From: Clostridium sp. MB40-C1 | Lineage (GTDB): Bacteria > Bacillota > Clostridia > Clostridiales > Clostridiaceae | Direction of reading: 5' to 3' | Assembly (NCBI RefSeq): GCF_030913655.1 | Contig: NZ_CP133189.1 | Coordinates: 1,054,001-1,118,000 of the forward strand | Length of the DNA stretch: 64,000 bases | Part shown: one piece after another, positions 53,693-62,384 of the stretch | Layout: every line of letters starts with the position of its first letter | Numbering within the stretch: position 1 is the stretch's first letter | Notes under the pieces: generated by a model | Told to the model about the DNA's origin: nothing | Seen by the model: the letters and a program-made list of their open reading frames with translations, nothing else | Database searches by the model: none | Made by a program: the position numbers and the translations under genes

Positions 53693-54205
53693 TTATTGTT
53701 GTTTTGTTTCATGATGAAGTGGTGGTGGAACTATCCAACCTTTATCTTTCATGATTTGCAATAATGCTGCACCATCTTTTGCTTTTTTCGCACCCATTTG
53801 GCCAAATAATAATCCAACATCTTCACGAATTGATTGACTCATTCCTTGACTACTTGCAACAACACCTGCTGCTATATCAGCAGCTACCATATAAGCTATT
53901 TGTGCGTCTTGCAATCTCGCTCCAACTGGAATTTGTTCAAGGTCTGCTTCAGGTCGTTCTGCTGGTGTGGGTGGAACCGCGATATCGTTATCCAGTAATA
54001 CTTCTTCTATGTCTTTTATTGATGGTTTGATTGATGATTCAATTACTTGTTTTAAAAATGCTTTTAACTCTTGGTCACCAGTATGATTAATAAAAACTTG
54101 ATAACTGTCTAATGCACTTTTTGCAACTGATAAAGAGCTCCATAGTCCAAATACTTCTCCATAATGTAAAGGCTCATCTTGAGGATTTCCGCTTAAAATT
54201 CCCAT
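53693..54205 (-). CDS. DUF3231 family protein
   Basis: 170 residues if started at the family-typical MGILSGNPQDEPLHYGEVFGLW (ATG 54205, AAAGGAAG about ten bases before). An in-frame ATG at 54238 has an even better AAGGAG site and would add 11 residues, so both may be used. The family is helical, ferritin-like in pattern, common in spore formers (CotF-like context), and of unknown function. A 7-bp inverted repeat (54270-54276 with 54283-54289) lies upstream. Confidence 0.82.
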   Translation of the reverse strand: MGILSGNPQDEPLHYGEVFGLWSSLSVAKSALDSYQVFINHTGDQELKAFLKQVIESSIKPSIKDIEEVLLDNDIAVPPTPAERPEADLEQIPVGARLQDAQIAYMVAADIAAGVVASSQGMSQSIREDVGLLFGQMGAKKAKDGAALLQIMKDKGWIVPPPLHHETKQQ

Positions 54206-54320
54206 AATAATCTTACTTCCTTTCGTTATTAGATTCATAAAATTCTCCTTCTAATTGAATGGTCACAAAACTATTATTTGTCTAATAGTACATTTTATAC
54301 GTATAGATAGAGTATTTCTT

Positions 54321-54410
54321 ATGGAGCCTCCACATATTAGAAAACCAGAAGATTTATACTCCTTTATCAATGCAATGAAAGCTTATAATATATTAAAAGT
54401 AAAAAGTTAA
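54321..54410 (+). pseudogene. 29-codon open frame, probably a gene remnant
   Basis: Begins MEPPHIRKPEDL and ends KAYNILKVKS. No good ribosome site; the frame is open upstream of the ATG (…IDRVFL). It looks like the tail of a lost protein. Not recognised. Confidence 0.25.
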
Positions 54411-54507
54411 TGTTTTATTATTATTTATTATAATTACTAGTTTTGTTAAAAGGAGTAAAAAAATAAAATTATATTTTGAATAGGTACAGAATGATAATAT
54501 TAAAAAC

Positions 54508-54655
54508 CTCACTTACTACCGATATGGAGAACCATACCATAAGTAAATGAGGTTTATAGTCTTAACTATTGATATTAATTGGTTAAGGCTATTTTTATAG
54601 ATAAAAATACCGTATCACAAATAATAATGAATTAACAAAATATGTTATAATAAAA
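54508..54655 (+). repeat. dispersed intergenic repeat, copy F (long form)
   Basis: Begins ACCTCACTTACTACC, complementary apart from one base to the core GTAAATGAGGT; then GATATGGAGAACCATACCATAAG, a hairpin (AGTCTTAAC/GGTTAAGGCT, then ATTTTTA), ACCGTATCACAAATAATAATG, and the extended -10 TATGTTATAAT (54642-54652). Same order as copy A. Confidence 0.75.
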
Positions 54656-54732
54656 AAAGAAAATAATTTTTAGTGATAGACAAATAGTAATTTATCAAGT
54701 TGCTTATAAATTATGAAGATAATTCATAAATA

Positions 54733-54870
54733 ATGAAACTTACAAATCAAAATTTTACGCTTGAAAATATCACCATACGTTTGCCGGCGTGGTTTATCAT
54801 GGGGGTGATCGTTGCCAATGGTGCAGACGAAAATTTCTTTGATAGAGGTATTAAAAACCTCATATTGTAG
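54733..54870 (+). pseudogene. 45-codon open frame upstream of the AraC gene
   Basis: MKLTNQNFTLEN ... ADENFFDRGI, then a TAG, after which the frame continues open for 12 codons (VRRKDVELKREK). Base composition is more GC-rich than the surroundings, like the AraC gene that follows, so both may have arrived together. No ribosome site before ATG 54733. It is about 80 bases downstream of the repeat F promoter. Function unknown; a decayed gene is the likely reading. Confidence 0.3.
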
Positions 54871-54992
54871 GTCAGACGCAAAGATGTAGAACTTAAAAGA
54901 GAAAAATGAAATAATAGCAAGTAAAATCAAGCAGTAATCTCCCTATTTCTTTATAATAAATGTAGGACGGTTGAAACGAGGTGAACAGACGA

Positions 54993-55958
54993 ATGTACGA
55001 GTGGCAGAAGCAAATTCAAATAATTGTTGATGAAATTGACAAATGTATTAAAAATTATAATAATGAAGCCTTGACACTACGCTTTCTTTCCCGCAGGCTG
55101 GGTTATTCGGAATTTTATACAACGAGAAAATTCAAAGAAATATCGGGTATTCAATTTAGGGATTATCTGCGGCATAGAAAATTAGCCTTTGCACTAAAAG
55201 AGGTTCGGGATAGTGAAAAAAGCATTTTGGATATTGCCTTTGATTATGGTTTCTCATCACATGAAGCTTTTACTAGAGCTTTCAAGGGAACATATGGTGT
55301 AACTCCAAGTGAATACCGAAAAAAGCCTAATCCTGTCGTTCTTCGTACAAAAATAAACCCTTTCGACCGCTACTTTTTAGGATTGGGAGAGATTGGTATG
55401 ATGGAATCTACAGATGATGTTAAAATTTATTTTGTAACCATTCCCGCACACAAATTTTTGCACATTAAAAACTATGAGAGTAATGGGTATTGGGATTTTT
55501 GGCAAAAGCAAAGTCTTATTCCGGGACAGGACTGCGAAACAATTTGCGGCTTACTCGATAGTATCAAGGGCAAATTGGATGATGATGGTGGGAGCGAATC
55601 TAACAGCGGCAACGGTCAGATTATGGCGTACATTAATGACCCAGACGGTAGACTCTGCGATTGGGGTATTCCACGTACAGAGTGTTATGGTGTACGTCTT
55701 CCTTTTGATTATAAAGGCGAAGTACCACCACAAATGCTTATGATTGATGTTCCCGAAGCCGAGTATATTGTTTTTGAACATGGGCAATTCGATTATGAGC
55801 AGGAAAATCGTAGTGTGGAGGAAAAGATTGAAAAGGCAATGTCAACTTTTGATTTTGCAGGCACTGGTTACTGTTTTGATACTTCTCCCGGTAGAATAAT
55901 TTACTTTTATTTTAATCCGGAACGGTTTTTTAAGTATATCAGACCAGTGCGGAAGTAA
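54993..55958 (+). CDS. AraC-family regulator with GyrI-like effector domain
   Basis: 321 residues from ATG 54993; GAGGTG lies about ten bases before. Two AraC helix-turn-helix motifs in the first 110 residues (LRFLSRRLGYSEFYTTRKFKEISG, ILDIAFDYGFSSHEAFTRAF). Residues about 120-321 form a GyrI-like effector-binding domain (FVTIPAHKFLHIKNYES ... EAEYIVFEHGQF). This layout is that of Rob/TipA-like ligand-sensing activators. Codon use is more GC-rich than neighbouring genes, a sign of transfer. No target gene is obvious apart from the GNAT gene after it. Confidence 0.87.
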   Translation: MYEWQKQIQIIVDEIDKCIKNYNNEALTLRFLSRRLGYSEFYTTRKFKEISGIQFRDYLRHRKLAFALKEVRDSEKSILDIAFDYGFSSHEAFTRAFKGTYGVTPSEYRKKPNPVVLRTKINPFDRYFLGLGEIGMMESTDDVKIYFVTIPAHKFLHIKNYESNGYWDFWQKQSLIPGQDCETICGLLDSIKGKLDDDGGSESNSGNGQIMAYINDPDGRLCDWGIPRTECYGVRLPFDYKGEVPPQMLMIDVPEAEYIVFEHGQFDYEQENRSVEEKIEKAMSTFDFAGTGYCFDTSPGRIIYFYFNPERFFKYIRPVRK

Positions 55959-56009
55959 ATAAAATCGACCGCTTTACGAAAGAATAAATTTTTTAATGGA
56001 GGTAGCAAA

Positions 56010-56504
56010 GTGATAATACAAACTGAACGATTAGAACTTATTCCATTAACCCTTAATCAATTGAAATTATGGATTGAAGATATTCCTAAACTCGAAAAAG
56101 AATTAGATTGTTACTATAAAGCAGAACAAATGGAAGGATTTTTTCTTGAAATAGTAAAGGGACAGTATGAAATAACACGAAAAGATCCTAATAATTATCT
56201 ATGGCATAGCTTTTTTTTCTTAATTCGCAAGGAGGATAGGGTTGTAGTAGGTTCAGCGGATTTTAAAGATGTTCCTAATGAAAATGGAGAAGTTGAGATT
56301 GGTTATGGTTTAGGTAAAGAGTTCGAGCACAACGGTTATATGACAGAAGCTGTAAAAGCAATGTGTGAGTGGGCATTAAAACAAAATGGTGTTACAAGTG
56401 TAATTGCTGAAACTGACTTAGATGGTTTTGCATCTCAAAGAATCCTTGAGAGATGTGGATTCAAAAATTACAAACAAGAAGAAACTATATGGTGGAGATT
56501 GTAG
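56010..56504 (+). CDS. GNAT-family N-acetyltransferase
   Basis: 164 residues from GTG 56010 after TGGAGG. RimJ/RimL-type: starts IIQTERLELIPLT, has the acetyl-CoA segment EIGYGLGKEFEHNGYMTEAVKAM and ends with LERCGFKNYKQEE. Acetylates an unknown amine, in this subgroup often a ribosomal protein or small molecule. Follows the AraC-GyrI gene by 51 bases and may be cotranscribed. Confidence 0.87.
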   Translation: MIIQTERLELIPLTLNQLKLWIEDIPKLEKELDCYYKAEQMEGFFLEIVKGQYEITRKDPNNYLWHSFFFLIRKEDRVVVGSADFKDVPNENGEVEIGYGLGKEFEHNGYMTEAVKAMCEWALKQNGVTSVIAETDLDGFASQRILERCGFKNYKQEETIWWRL

Positions 56505-56779
56505 TCAGTGGATAACTCCAAAATCCCATTTGGCTAATTGAACAAAACTAGCCTATATCTGGTTTGATTAATGTGTATTTTCCTAAGTTTGTAGCATTAT
56601 CTACACTTTTACATCTGCCTATAAGAATGAATATTTACAAAAAGGACATGAAATTACTATGTATATAGGAGAATTAAGTCTATATGAGTTAAACTAAATT
56701 ATATATCAATTGTAAAAAAATGTTGATTTATTAGTAGGATGGTTAAATTATGCAATCCATAATTTAAGGAGGTGAAAGA

Positions 56780-57670
56780 ATGGCAAAGTATAAAGAAATT
56801 ACTTGTACTGTGGCTTGTAATAAATTAAAAAGGAAATTTCCATTTGCATGGGATTTGAATATATATCGTGGTTGTGAGCATGGCTGTAAATACTGTTATG
56901 CTATGTACTCACATCAATACATAGGTTCTGAAAAATATTTTGAGGATATATATGTTAAAACCAATATTGTTGAAAAATTGGAAAAACAACTCAGTAGCCG
57001 TACCTGGAAAAGAGAAGTTGTTAATATTGGTGGAGTAACCGACAGTTACCAGCCAATAGAAGCACAGTACAAAATAATGCCAGACATTCTACGGTTAATG
57101 ATAAAATATAAAACACCTTGTATCATCTCTACAAAGTCAGATTTAATTTTACGAGACTATGATTTAATTGAAGAACTTAGCTCCATTACTTATGTCAATG
57201 TTGCAGCAACCATTACTTGTATGGATGAAAATATTCGTAGAAAAATAGAACCAAATGGTGTGGAATCCATTAAAAGATTTGCTATGCTAAAGGAATTTTC
57301 AAAGACAAAGGCATCCACAGGACTTCACTTTATGCCAATCATACCGTATATAACAGATGGGCGAGATAATGTTGACAATCTATATTCTAATGCTGCTGAT
57401 TGTAAGGTTAGTTATGTTTTACCTGGAGTACTTTATCTAAGAGGAAAGACACGCTACGTATTCTTTGATTTTATAAAGAAAGATTTTCCACATTTGTATG
57501 AGCCACTACAGGTCTTATATAAAACAGGTGGTGCCAATAAGGAATATAAGGATAAGTTGTACACAATAGTTAATGAATTAAAAGATAAATATAATCTTTC
57601 AGGTAGTTATTCAAAGCCAATGAAAGATAAATTAAATAAATCTGATAATGAACAACTATCTTTTCTATAG
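56780..57670 (+). CDS. radical SAM protein, SPL-like
   Basis: 296 residues after AAGGAGGTG. The radical SAM cluster motif is CEHGCKYCYA (CxxxCxxC) near residue 32, followed by KTNIVEKLEKQL and VNIGGVTDSYQPIE, as in the Rv2578c/spore-photoproduct-lyase-like subfamily. It starts CTVACNKLK, with two more Cys. The subfamily's reaction is not established. The gene before the decayed alkA-adaA unit, so a DNA-repair setting is possible but unproven. Bases 56505-56779 hold no gene, only fragments. Confidence 0.85.
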   Translation: MAKYKEITCTVACNKLKRKFPFAWDLNIYRGCEHGCKYCYAMYSHQYIGSEKYFEDIYVKTNIVEKLEKQLSSRTWKREVVNIGGVTDSYQPIEAQYKIMPDILRLMIKYKTPCIISTKSDLILRDYDLIEELSSITYVNVAATITCMDENIRRKIEPNGVESIKRFAMLKEFSKTKASTGLHFMPIIPYITDGRDNVDNLYSNAADCKVSYVLPGVLYLRGKTRYVFFDFIKKDFPHLYEPLQVLYKTGGANKEYKDKLYTIVNELKDKYNLSGSYSKPMKDKLNKSDNEQLSFL

Positions 57671-57996
57671 CTTCTTATATGACATATAACTTGTAGTTTA
57701 ATAGATAGTGTAGATTATAACTATTTTAAGACGTAATAGTAAGATTATGATAAGTAGCTGTAACTTAAAATTCATTAGAAATAACAAATTTACAGAGGTG
57801 AAACTAATGATTGGGGTAGCAAGGGAAATTGTTAAAATATTGCATTTGTTTGTTTTATAACTTTAAAGCAATTCAAACTTATGACGCTCTAGAAGTGGAA
57901 CTTAAGATATAATATATATTGTAAAAATTGAATGTCAATATTATAGAAGAAATGATAGCAAGGATTTTGTATAATAACTTCATGGCAGGTGATGAT

Positions 57997-58407
57997 ATGT
58001 ATTTTGAGCATGGTGAAAAAGAAATAGAATATCTGAAAAGTAGTGACAAGCTTTTAGGTGAGGCCATTGATAAAATTCAACATATTTATAGAAAGGTTGA
58101 TGATGATCTGTTTTCTGTGGTTATACATAAAATTATCAGTCAGCAGATTTTCACAAAGGCACAGAAAATAGTCTGGAGAAGATTTTGAAATGAGCTTAAC
58201 ACAGTGAATCTAGAAACAGTATGTTCAAGTAGCAGGGAGTATAAGTATGTTGTAAGAGGCTATTACCTATATAGAACAGTAGTAAGTCTATATTTATAGT
58301 TGATGGCAGATAGAGCCATATGGAAAATGTATGATTATACACTACTAAGCAAAGTGGAAAAGATAAAAATTAAAACTAAGGAAAAAGAGAAGGAAGTGGT
58401 TAGATGA
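57997..58407 (+). pseudogene. decayed 3-methyladenine DNA glycosylase gene (alkA-like)
   Basis: One reading frame with two stops and an internal deletion. From ATG 57997 (AGGTGAT before it) it encodes YFEHGEKEIEYLKSSDKLLGEAI ... IISQQIFTKAQKIVWRRF, the N-terminus of HhH-GPD glycosylases, then TGA (58186-58188). The frame continues, and the C-terminal YRTVVSLYL-stop-LMADR follows, where TAG (58297-58299) replaces the usual Trp of YLW. The middle, with the helix-hairpin-helix and catalytic Asp (about 70-80 residues), is missing. The old stop overlaps the adaA start as ATGA, showing former translational coupling. Confidence 0.8.
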
Positions 58408-58976
58408 CACAAGAAGAAATGTGGAAAGCAGTCAAAAATAATGATGAAAGCTATGATGGGATATTTTTCTATGCTGTTAAATCCACAGGTATATATTGCA
58501 GGCCTTCTTGTAAATCTAAACTGCCCAAAAGAGAGAATATTTGCTTTTTTAATACGTCCAATGAAGCAAGATTGGCGGGGTTTAGACCGTGCAAAAGATG
58601 TCGGAGTGATTTGCTTAATTACCAGCCAATGAAGGAAATTGGCCAAAAGGTAAAAAAATTAATAGATAGTACATTCCAAGTTAAAATGGATATCAATGAT
58701 GAATTGAAAAGTATTGGTCTTACACTTCATAGAATTAACGAAATATTCAAAGCTCAATATCAGGTATCAGTCTCAGAATATCTAAATAATTTAAAATTGG
58801 AAGAAGCAAAAAAGCGCTTAATATATACGGATGATAAAGTGATTGATATTGCATATTTGGTGGGCTTTGAAAGTGTTTCAGGGTTCTATAGATTTTTCAA
58901 AGAAAACACCGGTTATTCACCTGCTAGATATAGGAAGAAGAAAGTAAATAATGTATATTATGGAGGTAAACCATGA
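58404..58976 (+). CDS. adaA: AdaA-like methylphosphotriester-DNA methyltransferase and regulator
   Basis: 190 residues. N-terminal Ada zinc domain with the four cysteines in TGIYCRPSCKSK and FRPCKRCRSD; the first Cys would accept the methyl group from DNA phosphotriesters. C-terminal AraC-type helix-turn-helix (VIDIAYLVGFESVSGFYRFFKENTG). In Bacillus AdaA, methylation turns it into an activator of the adaptive response (adaA-adaB, alkA). Here the upstream alkA is broken and no adaB (O6-methylguanine transferase) is in view. Its stop overlaps the next start by four bases. Confidence 0.9.
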   Translation: MTQEEMWKAVKNNDESYDGIFFYAVKSTGIYCRPSCKSKLPKRENICFFNTSNEARLAGFRPCKRCRSDLLNYQPMKEIGQKVKKLIDSTFQVKMDINDELKSIGLTLHRINEIFKAQYQVSVSEYLNNLKLEEAKKRLIYTDDKVIDIAYLVGFESVSGFYRFFKENTGYSPARYRKKKVNNVYYGGKP

Positions 58977-59683
58977 AAGAATATAGAATACAGAGTATTA
59001 AAATCTCGGATATAGACATGGATAAATGTTATTTTAACCCCGGCTGTGCGATGACTACACACAATCCGGAGAATGAGAAAAAGATACATGCAATTTTAAA
59101 TAAGTATTTTGGACCTGTAAAGATGCACAACCGCTGTTGCAGGCACAACCCGAACCTGCCAAATGGCTCCACCATAATAAACAATTGCGCGGGGTGCGAC
59201 AGACGTTTCCGATCTCTCTATGAAGGCATAAAAACAATATCGCTTTGGGAAATTCTTGACTCAATTGAAAATCTTCCACTGCCAAATTATTTGGGTGTTA
59301 AAGTTTCAATTCAAGACTCATGCTCTTACAGACCAAAGCCACAGGTGCATACAGCTGTGAGAAGTTTGTTAAAGAAAATGGGTATTGAAATTAAGGAGGC
59401 AAAATGTCATGGTACAAGTTCAATTTGTTGTGGAGATAACTTTTATCCGAAATTGTCTATTAAAAAGGTAAATGAATTGCAAAAGGTTCGAGCACAGCAA
59501 ATGCCTTGTGACGATGTTGTTGTATATTGCGTTTCGTGCATAAAATCTATGACAATAGGGGGAAAATGTGCACATCATTTGATGGATTTGGTGCTAAATC
59601 AGCCAACATTTGCAGGAGAAACACGGCTTGATGTATACCACAACGGACTGGGGGAGTATATTAATAAAAGTGTTGAATTTTAA
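58973..59683 (+). CDS. CCG-type cysteine-rich (Fe-S-binding) protein
   Basis: 236 residues, 14 or more Cys. The motifs CRHNPNLPNGSTIINNCAGCDRRF and SSICCGDNF followed by VVYCVSCIKSM match two CCG-like (heterodisulfide-reductase cysteine-rich) half sites that hold an iron-sulfur centre. The role is unknown; the coupling to adaA by a 4-base overlap suggests work in the alkylation response or a redox reaction linked to it. The central part is richer in GC than neighbours. Confidence 0.8.
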   Translation: MKEYRIQSIKISDIDMDKCYFNPGCAMTTHNPENEKKIHAILNKYFGPVKMHNRCCRHNPNLPNGSTIINNCAGCDRRFRSLYEGIKTISLWEILDSIENLPLPNYLGVKVSIQDSCSYRPKPQVHTAVRSLLKKMGIEIKEAKCHGTSSICCGDNFYPKLSIKKVNELQKVRAQQMPCDDVVVYCVSCIKSMTIGGKCAHHLMDLVLNQPTFAGETRLDVYHNGLGEYINKSVEF

Positions 59684-59738
59684 TATATAAGTTATTGAAA
59701 AATATAGTAAACTTAGCACAAGCAAAATAATTAAATCT

Positions 59739-59784
59739 AAGCAAGCATAGCCCTTGAACTAAGAGGATTTGCTTGCTTTTTAAG
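59739..59784 (+). terminator. terminator of the adaA unit
   Basis: AAGCAAGC (59739-59746) pairs with GCTTGCTT (59771-59778) and is followed by TTTTAA. Confidence 0.65.
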
Positions 59785-60093
59785 CGTGTAAAATATGGCT
59801 TTTCAATATTATCAGAAAAAAACATTGTTAGTTTTCTAGACAGAGTTACGGATTTTAAAGTAGGTAAGGAAGAATTAGCAGAATATTATGCAATATATAA
59901 AGAATTATATGGTGCTATAGATGTGAACTATACTGCTACACGAATTTTTTATATTAATTTTGATAAAAGAGAATTCTATTCCTTTTTTACGGAACCAGGG
60001 TCATATGAAAAGTATATGCCATGTGGGTGGAATGGGTATGATAAAGCGGGAGAATATGATGAATATGTTCCATCAGAAATGAAATACTGGTAA
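59773..60093 (+). CDS. hypothetical protein, possibly 5'-truncated
   Basis: 106 residues from a TTG that lies inside the terminator stem of the adaA unit, with AGAGGA five bases before. No internal start is available. The C-terminal half (FYSFFTEPGSYEKYMPCGWNGYDKAGEYDEYVPSEMKYW pieces) is rich in aromatic residues and looks like a complete small-domain end. Not recognised. The start inside a terminator suggests it lost its proper beginning. Confidence 0.4.
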   Translation: MLFKRVKYGFSILSEKNIVSFLDRVTDFKVGKEELAEYYAIYKELYGAIDVNYTATRIFYINFDKREFYSFFTEPGSYEKYMPCGWNGYDKAGEYDEYVPSEMKYW

Positions 60094-60248
60094 TTTGTAC
60101 AAGTATAAGTTGTAAACATTAGAATCAAATTCTTATTTAAAATTAAGTATGATAAATAGTAAATTTGTAGTACACTAAATAGTAAATTAATTGACTAAAG
60201 ATTATTTATGTGATGAGAAGGTTTTATAAAAGTATTTTTGGAAATTAA

Positions 60249-60425
60249 ATGTTGAATATATTTAGAAAATTATATAAAGGGAAAAGGTCTATTTTAGAAA
60301 AGTTTATTGGTGAAAGAATGTCACTTGCACATGCTGAATATATTAAAGCACTTGAGAAAAGAGCAGACGAGATAGATAAAAACAGATATATATATATATA
60401 TATATATTATGATATTAGAAACTGA
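60249..60425 (+). CDS. 58-codon ORF running into a TA repeat
   Basis: MLNIFRKLYKGKRS ... RADEIDKNRY and then a Tyr-Ile run from the TA repeat. Only a weak GGA before ATG 60249. Helical and basic; the TA repeat probably replaced its true ending, so it is likely a fragment. Length changes of the repeat would change its reading frame. Bases 60094-60248 hold nothing supported. Confidence 0.3.
   Translation: MLNIFRKLYKGKRSILEKFIGERMSLAHAEYIKALEKRADEIDKNRYIYIYIYYDIRN
60386..60408. repeat. TA dinucleotide repeat
   Basis: About eleven TA units just 40 bases before the epimerase gene start, in its leader. Such tracts slip during replication and can change promoter spacing or reading frame. Confidence 0.85.
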
Positions 60426-60447
60426 TAAAATTGTAGGGGAGATTTTA

Positions 60448-61350
60448 ATGAAACGTATATTAGTTACAGGTGGAACTGTATTTGTTAGTAAATATGTAGC
60501 AAAATATTTTCAATTAAAAAATTATGAGGTTTATGTTTTAAATAGGGGTACTAAACAACAAATAGAGAATGTTAATTTAATTTGTGCAGATAGAAATAAT
60601 TTACAGAGTTGTCTACAGCAGTATTCTTTTGATGCCATAATAGATGTATGTGGGTATAATCAAAAAGATATTAAAAATATATTAGATGCTGTTGGAGAAT
60701 TTAAAGATTATATATTTATTAGTTCATCTGCTGTTTATCCAGAAACAAATATACAACCATTTTCAGAAAATCAGAGTATTGGTTTGAATATGATATGGGA
60801 TAAATATGGAACTGATAAGGTTGAGGCAGAAGAATACTTGATTTCAAGAGTGCCTAATGCATATATTTTAAGACCACCTTACTTATATGGACCAATGCAA
60901 AATGTATATAGAGAGCCATTTGTATTTGAATGTGCTTTAAAAAATAGGAAGTTTTATATACCTGGTGATGGTAAAATGAAATTGCAATTTTTTCATGTAG
61001 ATGATTTATGTAAGGTTATTGAAAAAATTTTAGAAAAGCATCCAAAAGAACATGTATTTAATGTTGGAAATATAAATTTGATAGATATAAATACGTTTGT
61101 TGAATTATGTTATAAGGTTGTAGGAAAACCTTTGGAAAAAATATACGTAACTAATCATAATAATCAAAGAGACTATTTTAGTTTTTATGATTATGAATAT
61201 AGTTTAGATGTATCAAGACAAGCTGAATTGTTAGCAGAGCAAAAGGATTTATTTGAGGGATTAAAGGAGTCCTATGAATGGTTTAAGGATAATTCTGATG
61301 AAGTCGCAAAAAAGGATTACATTAATTTTATCAAACAAAATTTTGAATAA
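60448..61350 (+). CDS. NAD-dependent epimerase/dehydratase (extended SDR)
   Basis: 300 residues from ATG 60448 after GGGGAG. The Rossmann start KRILVTGGTVFVSKYVAKYF has TGGTxFxS in place of TGGxGFIG, typical of an atypical extended-SDR group; SSSAVYPE and YGTDKVEAE give the Ser/Tyr-x3-Lys catalytic set (here Tyr-Gly-Thr-Asp-Lys). The C-terminal part includes RPPYLYGPMQ and FFHVDDLCKVIEKIL. It probably acts on a nucleotide sugar or an isoprenoid-like substrate; no partner genes are nearby. Confidence 0.85.
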   Translation: MKRILVTGGTVFVSKYVAKYFQLKNYEVYVLNRGTKQQIENVNLICADRNNLQSCLQQYSFDAIIDVCGYNQKDIKNILDAVGEFKDYIFISSSAVYPETNIQPFSENQSIGLNMIWDKYGTDKVEAEEYLISRVPNAYILRPPYLYGPMQNVYREPFVFECALKNRKFYIPGDGKMKLQFFHVDDLCKVIEKILEKHPKEHVFNVGNINLIDINTFVELCYKVVGKPLEKIYVTNHNNQRDYFSFYDYEYSLDVSRQAELLAEQKDLFEGLKESYEWFKDNSDEVAKKDYINFIKQNFE

Positions 61351-61412
61351 CTATTTATGAATAAGATTAGTTAAATCCAAGCAAGTAATAGTGATATGTA
61401 GGGATTCTAATT

Positions 61413-61523
61413 TTGGTAGCTTTATTTACTTTATCATTTATAATATCTGTGCTTATTTTAATAAGTGGTACATTAATAGTTACCAGATATAGAAAAGAAA
61501 AAAAGGTAGATATAGTGATGTAA
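61413..61523 (+). CDS. possible 36-residue single-span membrane peptide
   Basis: TTG start eight bases after AGGGA. Encodes a hydrophobic stretch (ALFTLSFIISVLILISGTLI) then RYRKEKKVD, a typical small membrane protein with positive cytoplasmic tail. No family known; short ORFs with such pattern arise by chance in AT-rich DNA. The rest of 61351-61721 shows no gene. Confidence 0.35.
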   Translation: MVALFTLSFIISVLILISGTLIVTRYRKEKKVDIVM

Positions 61524-61721
61524 ATTTAATTGCACTTATTTTCAGATTAATTGTCATATGCAGATATATAGTTTTTTAATTATTTGTAATTTTATAAACA
61601 TATGCTATATAATCGAATAAATGGACAATTATAAGAAATTAAGAAAAACTATTAGAAATAATATTAAACAAATATAGTTTTATGAAAAAACATATTGAAT
61701 ACGTGATAGGAGAAGAAGATC

Positions 61722-62213
61722 ATGAATAGTATTCGTAACATAGTATTTGATGCCTTGGCAAGTATGAAGATCTCATATGATGTTATTGAACATCTACCAG
61801 TATATACCATAGAGGAAATGGATAAATTGAATATCGACAGTAAAAGTGAAGTGGTTAAAAATTTATTTGTTCGAGAAGATAAGAAGAAAAGATATTTTTT
61901 AATAGTTCTTCAAAAAAATAAGCGAGTTGATTTAAAAGGAATTAGAAAGGAATTAAATTGTAGAGCACTTAGTTTTGCTTCAGAAGAAGACTTATACAAA
62001 TATATGAAATTGAGCAAGGGCTCTGTTACACCTTTTGGAATATTAAATGATACTGATTGCAAGGTTGAAGTGATCTTGGATAAAGATATTTTATTATTTG
62101 AACGCATAGGAGTACATCCAAATGATAATACAGCAACTGTTTGGATTAGTCCAAAGGACTTAGAATCTGTAATAAAAAATCATGGAAACAGTATTTCTTA
62201 TATAGAGATTTAA
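61722..62213 (+). CDS. ProX/YbaK-type aminoacyl-tRNA editing protein
   Basis: 163 residues after AGGAGAAG. Features of the prolyl-tRNA-synthetase-associated editing domain: SEVVKNLFVREDKKKRYFLIV, the GSVTPFGILND loop and HPNDNTATVWIS. Family members hydrolyse Ala-tRNA(Pro) to correct mischarging by ProRS. Equivalent to PrdX/ProX of other clostridia. It stands alone with a strong terminator after it. Confidence 0.88.
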   Translation: MNSIRNIVFDALASMKISYDVIEHLPVYTIEEMDKLNIDSKSEVVKNLFVREDKKKRYFLIVLQKNKRVDLKGIRKELNCRALSFASEEDLYKYMKLSKGSVTPFGILNDTDCKVEVILDKDILLFERIGVHPNDNTATVWISPKDLESVIKNHGNSISYIEI

Positions 62214-62227
62214 AATACAGTGCATAT

Positions 62228-62293
62228 CAAATAAATAAAGACTTAAAGCTAATGAAATAAAATGTATAGCTTAAGTCTTTATTTATTTGATAA
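62228..62293 (+). terminator. terminator of the editing-protein gene
   Basis: Perfect 19-bp stem (62228-62246 with 62271-62289) with a 24-base loop; the 3' arm is itself T-rich. Confidence 0.75.
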
Positions 62294-62384
62294 TTTAGTA
62301 GATGATTTTAGCAATTTAGGAACAATATTAGTATAATTACAATGATATATTAGAATTACCACGTGGGGAAAGGTTGGTGATAAT

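Noticed and set aside
56611-56700. Open stretch ending in EITMYIGELSLYELN before the radical SAM gene
   Set aside because: No start, no ribosome site and no family recognised; chance or old decay cannot be told apart.
57808-57861. 17-codon ORF with AGAGGTG before ATG
   Set aside because: Too short, hydrophobic by chance, and no conserved or structural context.
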